The notes below the pieces were generated by a model. It ran no database searches, was not told the DNA's origin, and saw only the letters and a program-made list of their open reading frames with translations. Shown here piece after piece: positions 46,014 through 53,956 of a DNA stretch of 64,000 bases. The stretch comes from JAVBQG01 sp031549185 (lineage in GTDB: Bacteria; Synergistota; Synergistia; Synergistales; Synergistaceae), in contig JAVBQG010000045.1 in assembly GCA_031549185.1 (NCBI GenBank), positions 1 through 64,000 on the forward strand. The letters are read 5' to 3'. The position numbers and the translations under genes were made by a program. Numbering within the stretch: position 1 is the stretch's first letter; each line of letters starts with the position of its first letter.

Positions 46014-47096
46014 ATGGACAAATTTCTAACCTCGCGGCACGGTCCTGCCATTGCCGGAGGCATTTTGGGCGTGCTCGCCGCCTTTCTCGTCAAAGCGGGC
46101 AACCCCGGCAACATGGGCTTCTGCGTAGCGTGCTTCACCCGCGACATCGCGGGCGCGCTCGGCCTTCATCGGGCGGCGATCGTGCAGTACTTGCGGCCCG
46201 AGATCCCCGGATTCGTCATCGGCGCCTATCTCTCCTCCTTTGCTTTTCGCGAGCATCGCCCGCGCGGCGGCTCGTCCCCCATGGTGCGCTTCTTCCTCGG
46301 CATCTTCGCCATGTTCGGCGCGCTGGTCTTCCTCGGTTGCCCCTGGCGCGCGTATCTGCGCCTGGCGGGCGGCGACTGGAACGCCGTCGCCGGCATCGCG
46401 GGCCTCGTCGTCGGTATCCTGATCGGCATCGCGTTCCTCGGCAAGGGTTTCACGCTGGGGGCGGCGAAGCATTCGCCGCGATGGGCGGGCAGCATGATGG
46501 CGCTTGCAGCCCTCGCACTGTTGGCGCTGCTCTTCGCTCGCCCGCTCTTCGGGCCCGACGGTAGCGGCCCGATCTTCTTTTCCGAGCAGGGCCCCGGCTC
46601 CATGCACGCGGGCATTCTGATCTCGCTGGGCGCGGGCCTGCTGGTCGGATGGCTGGCGCAGCGCAGCCGCTTCTGCACGGTGGGCGCAATCCGCGACCTC
46701 GTAATGCTGAAGGACGCCCATCTCTTCAAGGGCGTCGTCGCCTTCATCGCCGCCGCCTTCGTCGCGAACCTCGCCTTCGGACAGTTCAAGCCCGGCTTCA
46801 CGGGGCAGCCGGTGGCGCATACCATGCAGCTCTGGAACTTCGCGGGCATGGTGCTCTCCGGCCTCGCCTTCACGCTGGCAGGCGGCTGTCCCGGCCGCCA
46901 GCTGATCATGGCGGGCGAGGGCGACGCGGACGCGGGCGTCTTCGTCGTGGGCATGCTGGTCGGCGCGGCCTTCGCGCACAACTTCAGCCTCGCCTCGTCC
47001 GGCGCGGGCGTCGGCGCGTACGGCATCCCGGCCACGATTGCGGGCCTCGTCTTCTGCGGCGCGGTCGGGTTTCTCTTCGTGGAAAAGCTGGACTAG
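46014..47096 (+). CDS. yedE: YedE/YeeE-family selenium or sulfur transporter
   Basis: 360 residues, a polytopic inner-membrane protein of about nine to ten segments. The paired YeeE/YedE motifs are seen as GNMGFCVACFTRDIAGALG near residue 32 and AQRSRFCTVGAIRDLVMLKD near residue 220, each with a conserved Cys. AGGCPGRQLIMAGEGDADA is also typical. When such a gene is followed by a TusA-like gene, as here, it is usually assigned to selenium (or thiosulfate/sulfur) uptake. Start ATG with AGGGAGG upstream. Confidence 0.88.
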   Translation: MDKFLTSRHGPAIAGGILGVLAAFLVKAGNPGNMGFCVACFTRDIAGALGLHRAAIVQYLRPEIPGFVIGAYLSSFAFREHRPRGGSSPMVRFFLGIFAMFGALVFLGCPWRAYLRLAGGDWNAVAGIAGLVVGILIGIAFLGKGFTLGAAKHSPRWAGSMMALAALALLALLFARPLFGPDGSGPIFFSEQGPGSMHAGILISLGAGLLVGWLAQRSRFCTVGAIRDLVMLKDAHLFKGVVAFIAAAFVANLAFGQFKPGFTGQPVAHTMQLWNFAGMVLSGLAFTLAGGCPGRQLIMAGEGDADAGVFVVGMLVGAAFAHNFSLASSGAGVGAYGIPATIAGLVFCGAVGFLFVEKLD

Positions 47097-47108
47097 GGGG
47101 TGCCGGAT

Positions 47109-47327
47109 ATGAGCGAGAACGTGAAGGTGGACGCGAGAGGGCTCTCCTGCCCACAGCCGGTGCTGGAGACGAAGCGCGCCATCGAACGTGCGCAGGGCGG
47201 CGAGCTGACCGTGCTGGTCGACACCGCGACGTCGCGCGAGAACGTGAAGCGCTTCGCCGAACACGCGGGCTGGCAGGTCGAGACCGCATCCGTGGAGGAT
47301 TATTACGAGGTGCGATTGAAGAAGTAG
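47109..47327 (+). CDS. TusA-like sulfur/selenium carrier protein
   Basis: 72 residues. The SirA/TusA motif DARGLSCPQPVLETKRAI includes the reactive Cys in C-P-x-P. ATG 47109 is preferred over GTG 47100, with GGGGGTG upstream. It lies 12 nt after yedE and probably accepts the sulfur or selenium species the transporter delivers. Larger YedF proteins have an extra C-terminal domain that is missing here. Confidence 0.92.
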   Translation: MSENVKVDARGLSCPQPVLETKRAIERAQGGELTVLVDTATSRENVKRFAEHAGWQVETASVEDYYEVRLKK

Positions 47328-47700
47328 GGGGAGTGCCGCTGCCGATCCTATGATTGGTTTGGGATCGAAAAATGTAATTCCCCGTGCTTTTTTGTCTCGC
47401 GGTGCTATAATTAACGAGACCTCGCCGACGGGGTAGCGGGATTGCGTCCCGTCCATTCGATCGAGCCAGTCACTCGATCAAATGAGAACGATCAAGTGCT
47501 TCACCTCATGAGCTCTTCGACGACGCGCGTCAGCACGCCGAAGAGCACCGAAACCGCCGCCACCGCAAGGAGGCGGCGTATCTCTTTGCTGCCCAACCCG
47601 ATCACCCCAGCCTCGCCGGGAGTATCTCCAACTCGACGACCCCGGCACAAAATCGCCTGGAGCCCCATCATCTGGCTATTATACATCGAAAAACCCGAAC
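47328..47700. other. Gap without a convincing gene
   Basis: The stretch contains a possible small minus-strand frame (47501-47686; IRRLLAVAAVSVLFGVLTRV would be a single membrane helix) and a hairpin-like GACGGG...CCCGTC near 47427-47452. No ribosome site or recognised family supports a gene. It may hold the promoter region or decayed sequence. Confidence 0.4.
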
Positions 47701-47741
47701 ACAGCCGCGCCGATGCGGGATTGTCCCGGCATCGGCGCTGT
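47701..47741 (-). terminator. Intrinsic terminator of the ASCH-domain gene
   Basis: Read leftward, ACAGCGCCGATGCCGGGA and TCCCGCATCGGCGCGGCTGT form a long stem, followed shortly by GTTCGGGTTTTT. It lies just downstream of the gene ending at 47765. Confidence 0.8.
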
Positions 47742-47764
47742 CTTGCGTTTACCTCTCGGCGCGA

Positions 47765-48259
47765 TCAGTCCTCGTTCGCGGCGTGTTTTTCCGTCCTTTT
47801 CGGCTCCTCTGCCGGTCCTGCCTGCGCCTCTTCTTCTTTGGGCGGCTCTTCTTTCTTCTCCGGCTCCGGCAGGTCGATCTCGAAGATGTGCAGCTCGCCT
47901 CTCACGGGCTGCATCTCCTTGAAGCGGCCGAAGCTCTTCACGACCCATGCCCATCCCGCCGGGTTGGGGAGGAGCTTCAGCTTCGCGTCGTCCAGGTGCT
48001 CCCATGTGAAGGGCACGCAGTCGAGCAGCTCGACGATGCCGAGGGCGACGCCGGCGGGAAAGTCCTCCGCCGTGTAACCGTCGTCTTTTCCCTGTCCGTT
48101 CAGGTATTGAAGCAGCTCCGGAGAGTGTTTGGGAGGTGTGCAGATCGCCAGCGGGCCGCGATAGTCGGTGCGCCAGGAGCGCCACTCGACGGTCTTGTCC
48201 CCCTTCACGATCCACGCGGCATATGGCTGTCGCACGGTTAAAGCTTTCATCCTCACCAT
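47765..48259 (-). CDS. ASCH-domain protein
   Basis: 164 residues. The ASCH domain spans about 1-130: ALTVRQPYAAWIVKGDKTVE, TDYRGPLAICTPPKHS, GVALGIVELLDCVPFTWEHL and WAWVVKSFGRFKEMQPVRGE. The tail is an acidic Glu/Pro-rich extension. ASCH proteins resemble PUA domains and bind RNA or modified nucleosides (YqfB is an N4-acetylcytidine hydrolase). GGAGGG lies 8 nt before ATG 48259. The gene is monocistronic. Confidence 0.88.
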   Translation of the reverse strand: MVRMKALTVRQPYAAWIVKGDKTVEWRSWRTDYRGPLAICTPPKHSPELLQYLNGQGKDDGYTAEDFPAGVALGIVELLDCVPFTWEHLDDAKLKLLPNPAGWAWVVKSFGRFKEMQPVRGELHIFEIDLPEPEKKEEPPKEEEAQAGPAEEPKRTEKHAANED

Positions 48260-48346
48260 CTTACAATCCCTCCGCCTACCCGATGTATAAAAACACCGAA
48301 CACATTATAATCGAATTTTTATCCATGAACCACCCAAAACAAAAAA

Positions 48347-48515
48347 CTAGGGAATATTCCGATCGTTTTCGTCCCGTAAAAATACCGCTGCCCAAAGTTC
48401 GAACGCGTCACGAAAATTCCACGGGTCGAGGCGATGATCTCCTTTATTTTTTTCAACCGGTACTGCAGGGCGTTGCGATGGACCGCGAGTCCCCTCACGA
48501 CCTCCGACGGGGCGA
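48347..48515 (-). pseudogene. Decayed tail of a PucR/CdaR-type regulator
   Basis: In one leftward frame the DNA reads SEVVRGLAVHRNALQYRLKK then IKEIIA. After a one-base shift it continues DPWNFRDAFELWAAVFLRDE and stops at 48347. The HRN-LQYRL-KI motif followed by 'D-RF-LW-A' is the C-terminal helix-turn-helix of PucR/CdaR regulators. The rest of the gene is gone and the frame is broken, so this is a remnant. Confidence 0.7.
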
Positions 48516-48630
48516 AAGGCGAGGCGCACCACGGCGATATTGCAGAGCCGAGGGGGAGGCCTTGCCATGTTCTACATCATCGCGACGAACGAACCGGTGA
48601 GGCGTGGATTGAGGGATTGCGGGGCCTGAT

Positions 48631-48972
48631 TCAGCCTTCGAGCAGGCGGATCTGAAGCAGGCGTTGTATGTCGCGCTTGCCGTCCACGACGAGCATGACG
48701 CAGATTTTCCGGTCGACGGTCTGATAGAGGATGCGATACGGTTTGAAAAAAGTCTCCCGGTATTTCTATTTCCGAATGCCGAGGGCGATTAATTTCTGCG
48801 GGCATACGCCGCGCTCCGGCAGCTTCGACAGGCCGGAAATCGCTTTTTCGATCTGCTGAAGCACATACTCCGCCTTTTCCGGAGAATCGTGCTCGGCGAT
48901 GTAGTCGTAGATTTTTCCGAGATCGCGCTCGGCGTCCTCCGTCAAGGAGACGATGTATCCGGTTTCACACAT
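48631..48972 (-). pseudogene. RelE/ParE-family toxin interrupted by a stop codon
   Basis: The first 68 residues are a good ParE/RelE start (IVSLTEDAERDLGKIYDYIA, and a LPERGVCPQKLIALGIRK stretch) but are followed by TAG. The same frame continues KYRETFFKPYRILYQTVDRK and KRDIQRLLQIRLLEG to TGA at 48631, exactly the expected C-terminal half. At the break the DNA reads AAATAGAAATACC. Removing one 6-nt unit restores R-K-Y-R-E, so a tandem duplication probably created the stop. The start abuts the antitoxin stop. Confidence 0.8.
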
Positions 48973-49248
48973 CTAAGAAGCCCGCTTCCGGCGGATGAGA
49001 TCGCCGAATGCGACGGAAGTTTCTTTTACTCTGCCCTCTTCGATCTGTTTTTCGCCCAGCGCCAGAATTTTCAGCAGGGTCATTGTCTCCTGCGTCTGCT
49101 CGTAGCTGCGGATGTCTTGCAAAACGGTTTTCGCCTCGCCATTTTGCGTGATGACCAGCACGCCTTCATCCTCGGCGAGGCGGTGTGGAATTTCTGCGGC
49201 GTTGGATTTGAGATAACTGATCGGTTTGACCTGGTCGGATAAATGCAT
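48973..49248 (-). CDS. Phd/YefM-type antitoxin
   Basis: 91 residues. The N-terminal DNA-binding fold contains DQVKPISYLKSNAAEIPHRL and GVLVITQNGEAKTVLQDI, classic of Phd/YefM. The C-terminal tail would neutralise the RelE/ParE toxin. The frame is intact although the adjacent toxin is interrupted, which fits loss of toxin before antitoxin. It probably represses its own promoter in the gap 49249-49550. Confidence 0.9.
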   Translation of the reverse strand: MHLSDQVKPISYLKSNAAEIPHRLAEDEGVLVITQNGEAKTVLQDIRSYEQTQETMTLLKILALGEKQIEEGRVKETSVAFGDLIRRKRAS

Positions 49249-49551
49249 ACTCCCGCACTTCCCTTGTTCGGACTGAATATAGTCTTTAAGGGGCCACCGT
49301 CAAGCGCGGATTGCGGCGGTTGATCCGTCGTTGCGGCTTTGTCGTCCAGCTCGCCAAACACGACAAATAATCTACGTATCTGTATGGTTGTTCCCTTTTT
49401 CTTTCGGTGCTACCATGAACAATAGGATATTTATTTGCTTGGATGTGATATAAAGTCTATATCCTTTCGCCCCCCTTCTCTCCTTCGCAGCCAATTTTGC
49501 AGACGGGGTTCCTTTCGGATTTTCCTTCGAGAAAGGAGGGTGTCATGTGTC
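49249..49551. other. Gap between antitoxin and cyclopropane-synthase remnant
   Basis: About 300 nt with no convincing gene. The right half is A/T-rich. It should contain the leftward promoter of the antitoxin and, near 49532-49540, the ribosome site AAAGGAGGG of the next gene. Confidence 0.4.
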
Positions 49552-50172
49552 ATGACGATCGACAAGAGCACGCTGAAGAGTTTCTATGAAAAATTGAGAG
49601 TGTGCGGTTTGACGTTCGTCCTCGAGGACGGGGGAGTCCTCTCGAACGGGCCGGAGCGATACAGGCTGACGTTTCGCGCGGGGCTCTCGCAGGCGGACTT
49701 CCTGGCGGCCCCCCGGGCGTTTTCGAAGGCCGTGAGCATCGGGATGATCGAGCACGTCGGCCGCGAGAACCTGAGGACGTTTTTCGAGACGGTACGCGGC
49801 CTGCTGCGGGAGGGCGGCATCTTCCTCGCGCACATGATCTCCGGTCCGAACGAGCACATCTTCCCCGGCGGCCACATCCCCGGTATCAAGGAGATCGTCG
49901 CGCACGCCTGCGAGAGCGGCTTCATGCTCGTCGACGCCGAGAGCCTTCGGAGGCACTACGCGAAGACTCTCGCCAGCAGTGCGAAGAATTTCGAGGATGA
50001 GCTGGACGAGATCCGAAAGACGAAGGATGAGCGCTTCATCCGCATGTGGCGGCTGTATCTGGGCGCGGGCGCGGCGTCGTTCGGCGCGGGCAACATCGAC
50101 ATTCACCAGGTCGTCCTGACCAAGGGCCTCTGCGACGAGATCCCCTGGACGCGGGCGTATCTGTATCGTTAG
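49552..50172 (+). pseudogene. Cyclopropane-fatty-acid synthase-like gene with SAM domain deleted
   Basis: 206 residues. The N-terminal part (LEDGGVLSNGPERYRLTFRA) resembles the start of such enzymes. The C-terminal part, from AVSIGMIEHVGRENLRTFFE through LLREGGIFLAHMISGPNEHI and FPGGHIPGI to the end, is clearly of the CFA synthase family. The central SAM-binding region (the 'D-x-G-C-G-W-G' motif and following about 100 residues) is missing, joined in frame near residue 55. Typical members are about 390 residues. The product should be inactive. ATG 49552 or GTG 49540 could start it. Confidence 0.75.
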
Positions 50173-50191
50173 AAGCCTGAAGTTCGCCCGT

Positions 50192-51169
50192 TCAGGGCCT
50201 CGCCAGAAACGCCTCGACTTCGTCCGCGCGGGGCATCGACTCCGCAGCGCCGCGGCGTGTCGCCACGATGGCGGCGCAGGCGCAGGCGTAGCGCAGGAGC
50301 CCGGCGACGAAGGGCGGGTCGATCTTTTGCATGGGGTCGTCGCCCAGCGAGGCGAGCTTGGCGATCGTCCCCGCCAGAAAGGCGTCGCCGCAGCCCGTCG
50401 TCTCGGCGATCTCGACCGCGAAGGCCTCCGAGCGGATCGTCTCGTCCCGCCAGATCGCGCGGGCGCCGCGCGGTCCCTCTGTGAGGATCAGCAGTCCGCC
50501 GGGATTATGTGGGAGCGCCGCCAGCCCCGCCTCGACGTCGCGTGTGCCGGTGATCCAGGCGAGGTCGTCGTCGCTCAGCTTGAGCACGTCCGCCTGCGGC
50601 ATCAGGCGCGCCAGCCGTTCCCGGTAGGCCGGCCGGGTGTCGACGTAGAGCGGCCGCACGTTGGGGTCGAGGATCGCCGTGGCGCCCGCCGCACGCAGGG
50701 TTTCGAAGGTCGAGGCGTACGTCTCTCCCGCGGGGCTGTCCGCGAGGATGAAGGATCCGGTCGCGAAGATCGAGATCTCCTCCGCGCGGAGCGGCGGCAG
50801 TTCGTCGGTCCGCAGCGACCGCTCGGCGGGGTCCTCGCGATAGAAGCGGAACTCGGGTTTGCCGTCCGCGTCGATCGCCGCCATCGCGAGCGTGGTGTTC
50901 ATCCCCTCGCCCACGAGCGTGTACGACGGGTCGATCCTCTCGTCCAGAAGAAGCTGCCGCAGGGCCTCGCCAAACTCGTCCGTGCCGAGTTTGGCGAGGA
51001 AACCCACGGGTAGCCCCAGGCGGGAGGCGCCGACCGCGACGTTGAAGGGCGCGCCGCCAGGGCGCTTTTCGAAGAGCGCCGAGCCCGCGAGCCCGGCCCC
51101 CGGCGTGGTCGACAGGAAGTCGTACAGAATTTCCCCCGCGCAGAGAATGATTTTCCTCGTTCCGTTCAC
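50192..51169 (-). CDS. PfkB-family sugar kinase, probably fructokinase
   Basis: 325 residues. The N-terminal GG-rich motif is KRPGGAPFNVAVGASRLG near residue 35, and the C-terminal ATP/catalytic motif is AETTGCGDAFLAGTIAKLA, with the catalytic Asp (Cys replaces the usual Ala). The closest character is bacterial fructokinase. It lies 1 nt after the mannose-6-phosphate-isomerase-like gene, so the two probably feed fructose or mannose 6-phosphate into glycolysis. Confidence 0.88.
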   Translation of the reverse strand: MNGTRKIILCAGEILYDFLSTTPGAGLAGSALFEKRPGGAPFNVAVGASRLGLPVGFLAKLGTDEFGEALRQLLLDERIDPSYTLVGEGMNTTLAMAAIDADGKPEFRFYREDPAERSLRTDELPPLRAEEISIFATGSFILADSPAGETYASTFETLRAAGATAILDPNVRPLYVDTRPAYRERLARLMPQADVLKLSDDDLAWITGTRDVEAGLAALPHNPGGLLILTEGPRGARAIWRDETIRSEAFAVEIAETTGCGDAFLAGTIAKLASLGDDPMQKIDPPFVAGLLRYACACAAIVATRRGAAESMPRADEVEAFLARP

Positions 51170-51170
51170 G

Positions 51171-52361
51171 TCAGCCCCACCTCGCGAGCCGCGGCGCGTC
51201 GTCGTGGATCTTCGGCCCGAAGAACGAGAAGAGCGTCAGCTCGCCGGTCCCGTCGTTTTTCACGACCACGCCGTCTCCCGCGCGCTCCGCGGTCACCAGG
51301 ATCTCGTCGAGGGTGTGGTTTTTCCCCTCCACGCGCAGGCCGCCGAAGGTTCCGCGCCCCTCCCAGGCCAGGATGTTGTAGGCGCCGGGCTCGCGCAGTT
51401 CATACGCTCCCCCCGGTTTGACGACCAGTTTTTTCCCGCTGTATTTGTCGGTGTTGTAGAAGATCCACCAGGCGGCTCCGCCCGCTCCCTCCGATCCTTC
51501 GACGGGAACCGGCGGTGTGTGGTGGTTTTCGTAGAAGAAGGGGTCGCCGTTCGCCTCCCAGTCGAGCTGGTCGATCAGGGCCGCGTAGCCCCTGGCCGCC
51601 AGTTCCCCGGGCGGGACGTCGCGCGTGAGCGCCCGGCGGTCGAGCATGCGGTGGGCGAGGCGTCCCTGGAACATCGCGGAGACGTCCGAATCCTCCTGCA
51701 GTTCGATCGTGAGGGCGCTGCCCGGCGCGTGGAGGATCCCCGCCGGTAGGTGGAAGCCGTCGTCGGGGACGTTTAGATACGCGCGCGAGAACGCGAGCAA
51801 CCGGTCGCTCCGCTCCCAGTCCTCCAGGCAGCGCAAGATCAGGTCCCTCCTGTTCTCGCGCACGATATAGGGGTGGAGGCCGAAAAACGTCTCCGGGTGC
51901 GGGCCCATGGGGACCCCGGCGGGGAAGTAGTACGATTCCTCCTTGGATTTTTTGCCCAGCTTGTCCGCGTCGCGCTGCATCTGGTGAAGGTGGAAGGGGA
52001 GCCGGTCTCCGTTGTCGAAAATTTTCGGGAGGCGGCCCAGTCCCTCGTGGATCCGCGCGTACGCCGCGCCCATGATCGCCCCGGGGCAGGCCGCCACGGC
52101 GTCCTTCAGGGTCACCGGCGCGTCGGTCGCGAGGAAGCTCAGCCCTTCGCCGGGCGTGAAGATCGGGTTTTCCGCAGGCGTCGTCGAGGCGAGCCATCGT
52201 TCGGTGATGTAGCCTCGCTCGCCCGCGTCGTACGCCGCGTCGGGGAGGCCCAGCCGTCTGCCTGGCGGAAGAAAGACGCGCGACACCCACGCGGGTCTCA
52301 GCCGCAGCAGTCCGCCGTGCCGCGCAATCTCGTGCATGACGACGTGTTCGAGGTCTATCAT
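51171..52361 (-). CDS. Mannose-6-phosphate isomerase-like cupin protein
   Basis: 396 residues with the class I phosphomannose isomerase layout. Metal-binding segments are PFHLHQMQRDADKLG (His-x-His), a PETFFGLHPY stretch with Glu and His, and LPAGILHAPGSALTIELQED with the second cupin His. Sequence identity to ordinary ManA looks low, so the exact sugar is uncertain. It is followed directly by the PfkB kinase gene on the same strand. Confidence 0.78.
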   Translation of the reverse strand: MIDLEHVVMHEIARHGGLLRLRPAWVSRVFLPPGRRLGLPDAAYDAGERGYITERWLASTTPAENPIFTPGEGLSFLATDAPVTLKDAVAACPGAIMGAAYARIHEGLGRLPKIFDNGDRLPFHLHQMQRDADKLGKKSKEESYYFPAGVPMGPHPETFFGLHPYIVRENRRDLILRCLEDWERSDRLLAFSRAYLNVPDDGFHLPAGILHAPGSALTIELQEDSDVSAMFQGRLAHRMLDRRALTRDVPPGELAARGYAALIDQLDWEANGDPFFYENHHTPPVPVEGSEGAGGAAWWIFYNTDKYSGKKLVVKPGGAYELREPGAYNILAWEGRGTFGGLRVEGKNHTLDEILVTAERAGDGVVVKNDGTGELTLFSFFGPKIHDDAPRLARWG

Positions 52362-52398
52362 CGCAACCGCCTCCTTATGGCGTCCGGTTCGTACATCG

Positions 52399-52959
52399 TC
52401 ATTCTCCCTCCGGCCCGCTCCCCTCGCCGTGGGCCAGTTTGCCGTCGATCCTGGCCCCGATGTACTGCTGCACGCGTTCTTTCGGAATGTCCAGGGCGAC
52501 GGCGAGTTCGTCGAAGAGCATGTCCTCCGCCCGCTTCATGGCCGCCGCCTCCATCGAGCCAATGTGGCGGTCGTGTTTTGCCAGGGATTGTTTTTTCTCG
52601 TAGATGGACATCACGAGCTTGATCAGGTTTGCGCAATCCCGCGTCCTGATGATCGACTCGTAATACTGAGCGGCTTGCTTGCCCTCCTGAAAGGGGCGCG
52701 CCGCGACGCTCATTTCCGCTACGTTCATCTGCGGTATCCCCTCGATCAGTTTCTCGGCCTCGGCTCTCGTGATGACGGGTCGCATCAGGGCGTCGGCGTT
52801 GTCGACGGGATTGTAGATCACGCAGTTCTGATGCATGGGTTTCAGGACGTAGTAGAGCCTGTTCTCGTTCCCGCCGCGGAAATCGAGCGCGGCGATGTCG
52901 GAGACCCTGCAGACCGACTGGCTGCCCTCATAGACGATCATATCCCCGATTTTGTACAT
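52399..52959 (-). CDS. carD: CarD-family transcriptional regulator
   Basis: 186 residues. The N-terminal Tudor-like RNA-polymerase-interaction domain starts MYKIGDMIVYEGSQSVCRVS and includes LYYVLKPMHQNCVIYNPVDN. The C-terminal helical DNA-binding domain follows. CarD binds the RNA polymerase beta subunit and stabilises open promoter complexes. The gene ends about 37 nt before the isomerase-like gene, so it may be the first gene of that leftward unit. Confidence 0.9.
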   Translation of the reverse strand: MYKIGDMIVYEGSQSVCRVSDIAALDFRGGNENRLYYVLKPMHQNCVIYNPVDNADALMRPVITRAEAEKLIEGIPQMNVAEMSVAARPFQEGKQAAQYYESIIRTRDCANLIKLVMSIYEKKQSLAKHDRHIGSMEAAAMKRAEDMLFDELAVALDIPKERVQQYIGARIDGKLAHGEGSGPEGE

Positions 52960-52988
52960 CCTTCGAATACCACCTGTTCGTCGAAATA

Positions 52989-53032
52989 AAAATGCAGCTC
53001 TGACGACTGGACTTACGCTCGTCAGAACTGCA
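52989..53032 (-). terminator. Intrinsic terminator of comB
   Basis: TGCAGTTCTGACGA and TCGTCAGAGCTGCA form a 14-bp stem with one mismatch (52993-53006 with 53019-53032). It is followed leftward by TTTTTATTT. It lies between comB and carD. Confidence 0.88.
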
Positions 53033-53085
53033 CGCCGTGTATATATTTTAGCAGATTTCGAGACTCGATGTAAGCGAGGAAATTT

Positions 53086-53805
53086 TTACAGGGCGATCCT
53101 CCCGTTCCGGTAAACCGGCACGACCCCAGTCGCGTCGATCGTCAGGCAGTAGTCGAGGTCTGCCTCGAAGCCGCGGGCGCGGAGGCGGTTTAGGTGCAGG
53201 CTCTCCGCGAGGAGGTCCTGCAAGCCGACGCCCCGCTCCCGGCCCATGCTGTAGAAGTCGCGGGCGAAGCGTCCGGCGTCGTCAAGGCGCGCGTCGCTCT
53301 TCGCGCAGAGCCGATCCAGAAAAATCCCGGCGCAGAGCGCGTCGTCGGCCGAGAATTTTCCGTCTGTCCCGGAGCAGACGACGACGATATCCCTGCCCCC
53401 CGAGAGAATTTTTTCGGCGACGGCCCCGAGGTTGCGCATGCAGAGGATGAAGACCTCCTTGGCCCCTCTCGCGTTTTCGATGGCGCGGGTGCCGTTGGTG
53501 GTCGTGAGGGCGACCTGTCTTCCGCCGACGAGTTCCCGCGTGTATTCGAAGGGCGAGTTGCCGCAGTCGAAGCCCTCGATCTTGAGCGCGTTCCGCTCGC
53601 CGCCGAGGACCACGCGCTCCCGTTCGCCGGCCGCGAAGGCCCGCGCCTCTTCGATCGCCCCGAACGGCACGACCGCGGAGGCCCCGTTCTCCAGCGCCGT
53701 CGCGATCACGCTGGTCGCGCGCAGCACGTCGACGACGACGGCGTTCTTTCCCCGCACGATCTCGGGCGTGCAGTCCCCTCCAGTAAAGAGAAGTTCGATG
53801 TTCAT
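53086..53805 (-). CDS. comB: 2-phosphosulfolactate phosphatase
   Basis: 239 residues of the ComB family. Recognisable parts are VVVDVLRATSVIATALENGA near residue 25 and a TTNGTRAIENARGA segment near residue 108, followed by a VVCSGTDGKFSADDALCAG stretch. ComB makes sulfolactate in coenzyme M biosynthesis, but homologues are widespread in bacteria without coenzyme M, and their role there is uncertain. No comA or comC is nearby. Confidence 0.9.
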   Translation of the reverse strand: MNIELLFTGGDCTPEIVRGKNAVVVDVLRATSVIATALENGASAVVPFGAIEEARAFAAGERERVVLGGERNALKIEGFDCGNSPFEYTRELVGGRQVALTTTNGTRAIENARGAKEVFILCMRNLGAVAEKILSGGRDIVVVCSGTDGKFSADDALCAGIFLDRLCAKSDARLDDAGRFARDFYSMGRERGVGLQDLLAESLHLNRLRARGFEADLDYCLTIDATGVVPVYRNGRIAL

Positions 53806-53825
53806 GATGATGCCTCCGGAACCGA

Positions 53826-53952
53826 CCTCACCCCCCGCCCCCCTCTCCGATGCGGAGAGGGGGAGAAGGCAAGAGCTAAGAATCGATTCTTTGTTTTTGC
53901 CCTGCTCCCCTCCCTCTCCGCATCGGAGAGGGAGGGGCCGGGGGTGGTGAGG
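53826..53952. repeat. MITE-like element with about 50-nt inverted arms
   Basis: Arms at 53826-53876 and 53899-53952 are imperfect inverted copies sharing CTCTCCGATGCGGAGAG. The centre contains the perfect palindrome AAGAATCGATTCTT and a T run. It fills the whole gap between the histidine kinase and comB genes and resembles the element at 42893-43102 in plan, though not in detailed sequence. Confidence 0.75.
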
Positions 53953-53956
53953 TTTT

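Noticed and set aside
47501..47686. A 61-codon minus-strand frame with one hydrophobic helix
   Set aside because: No ribosome site seen and no family recognised; overlapping plus-strand frame is equally open. Noted only within the gap entry.
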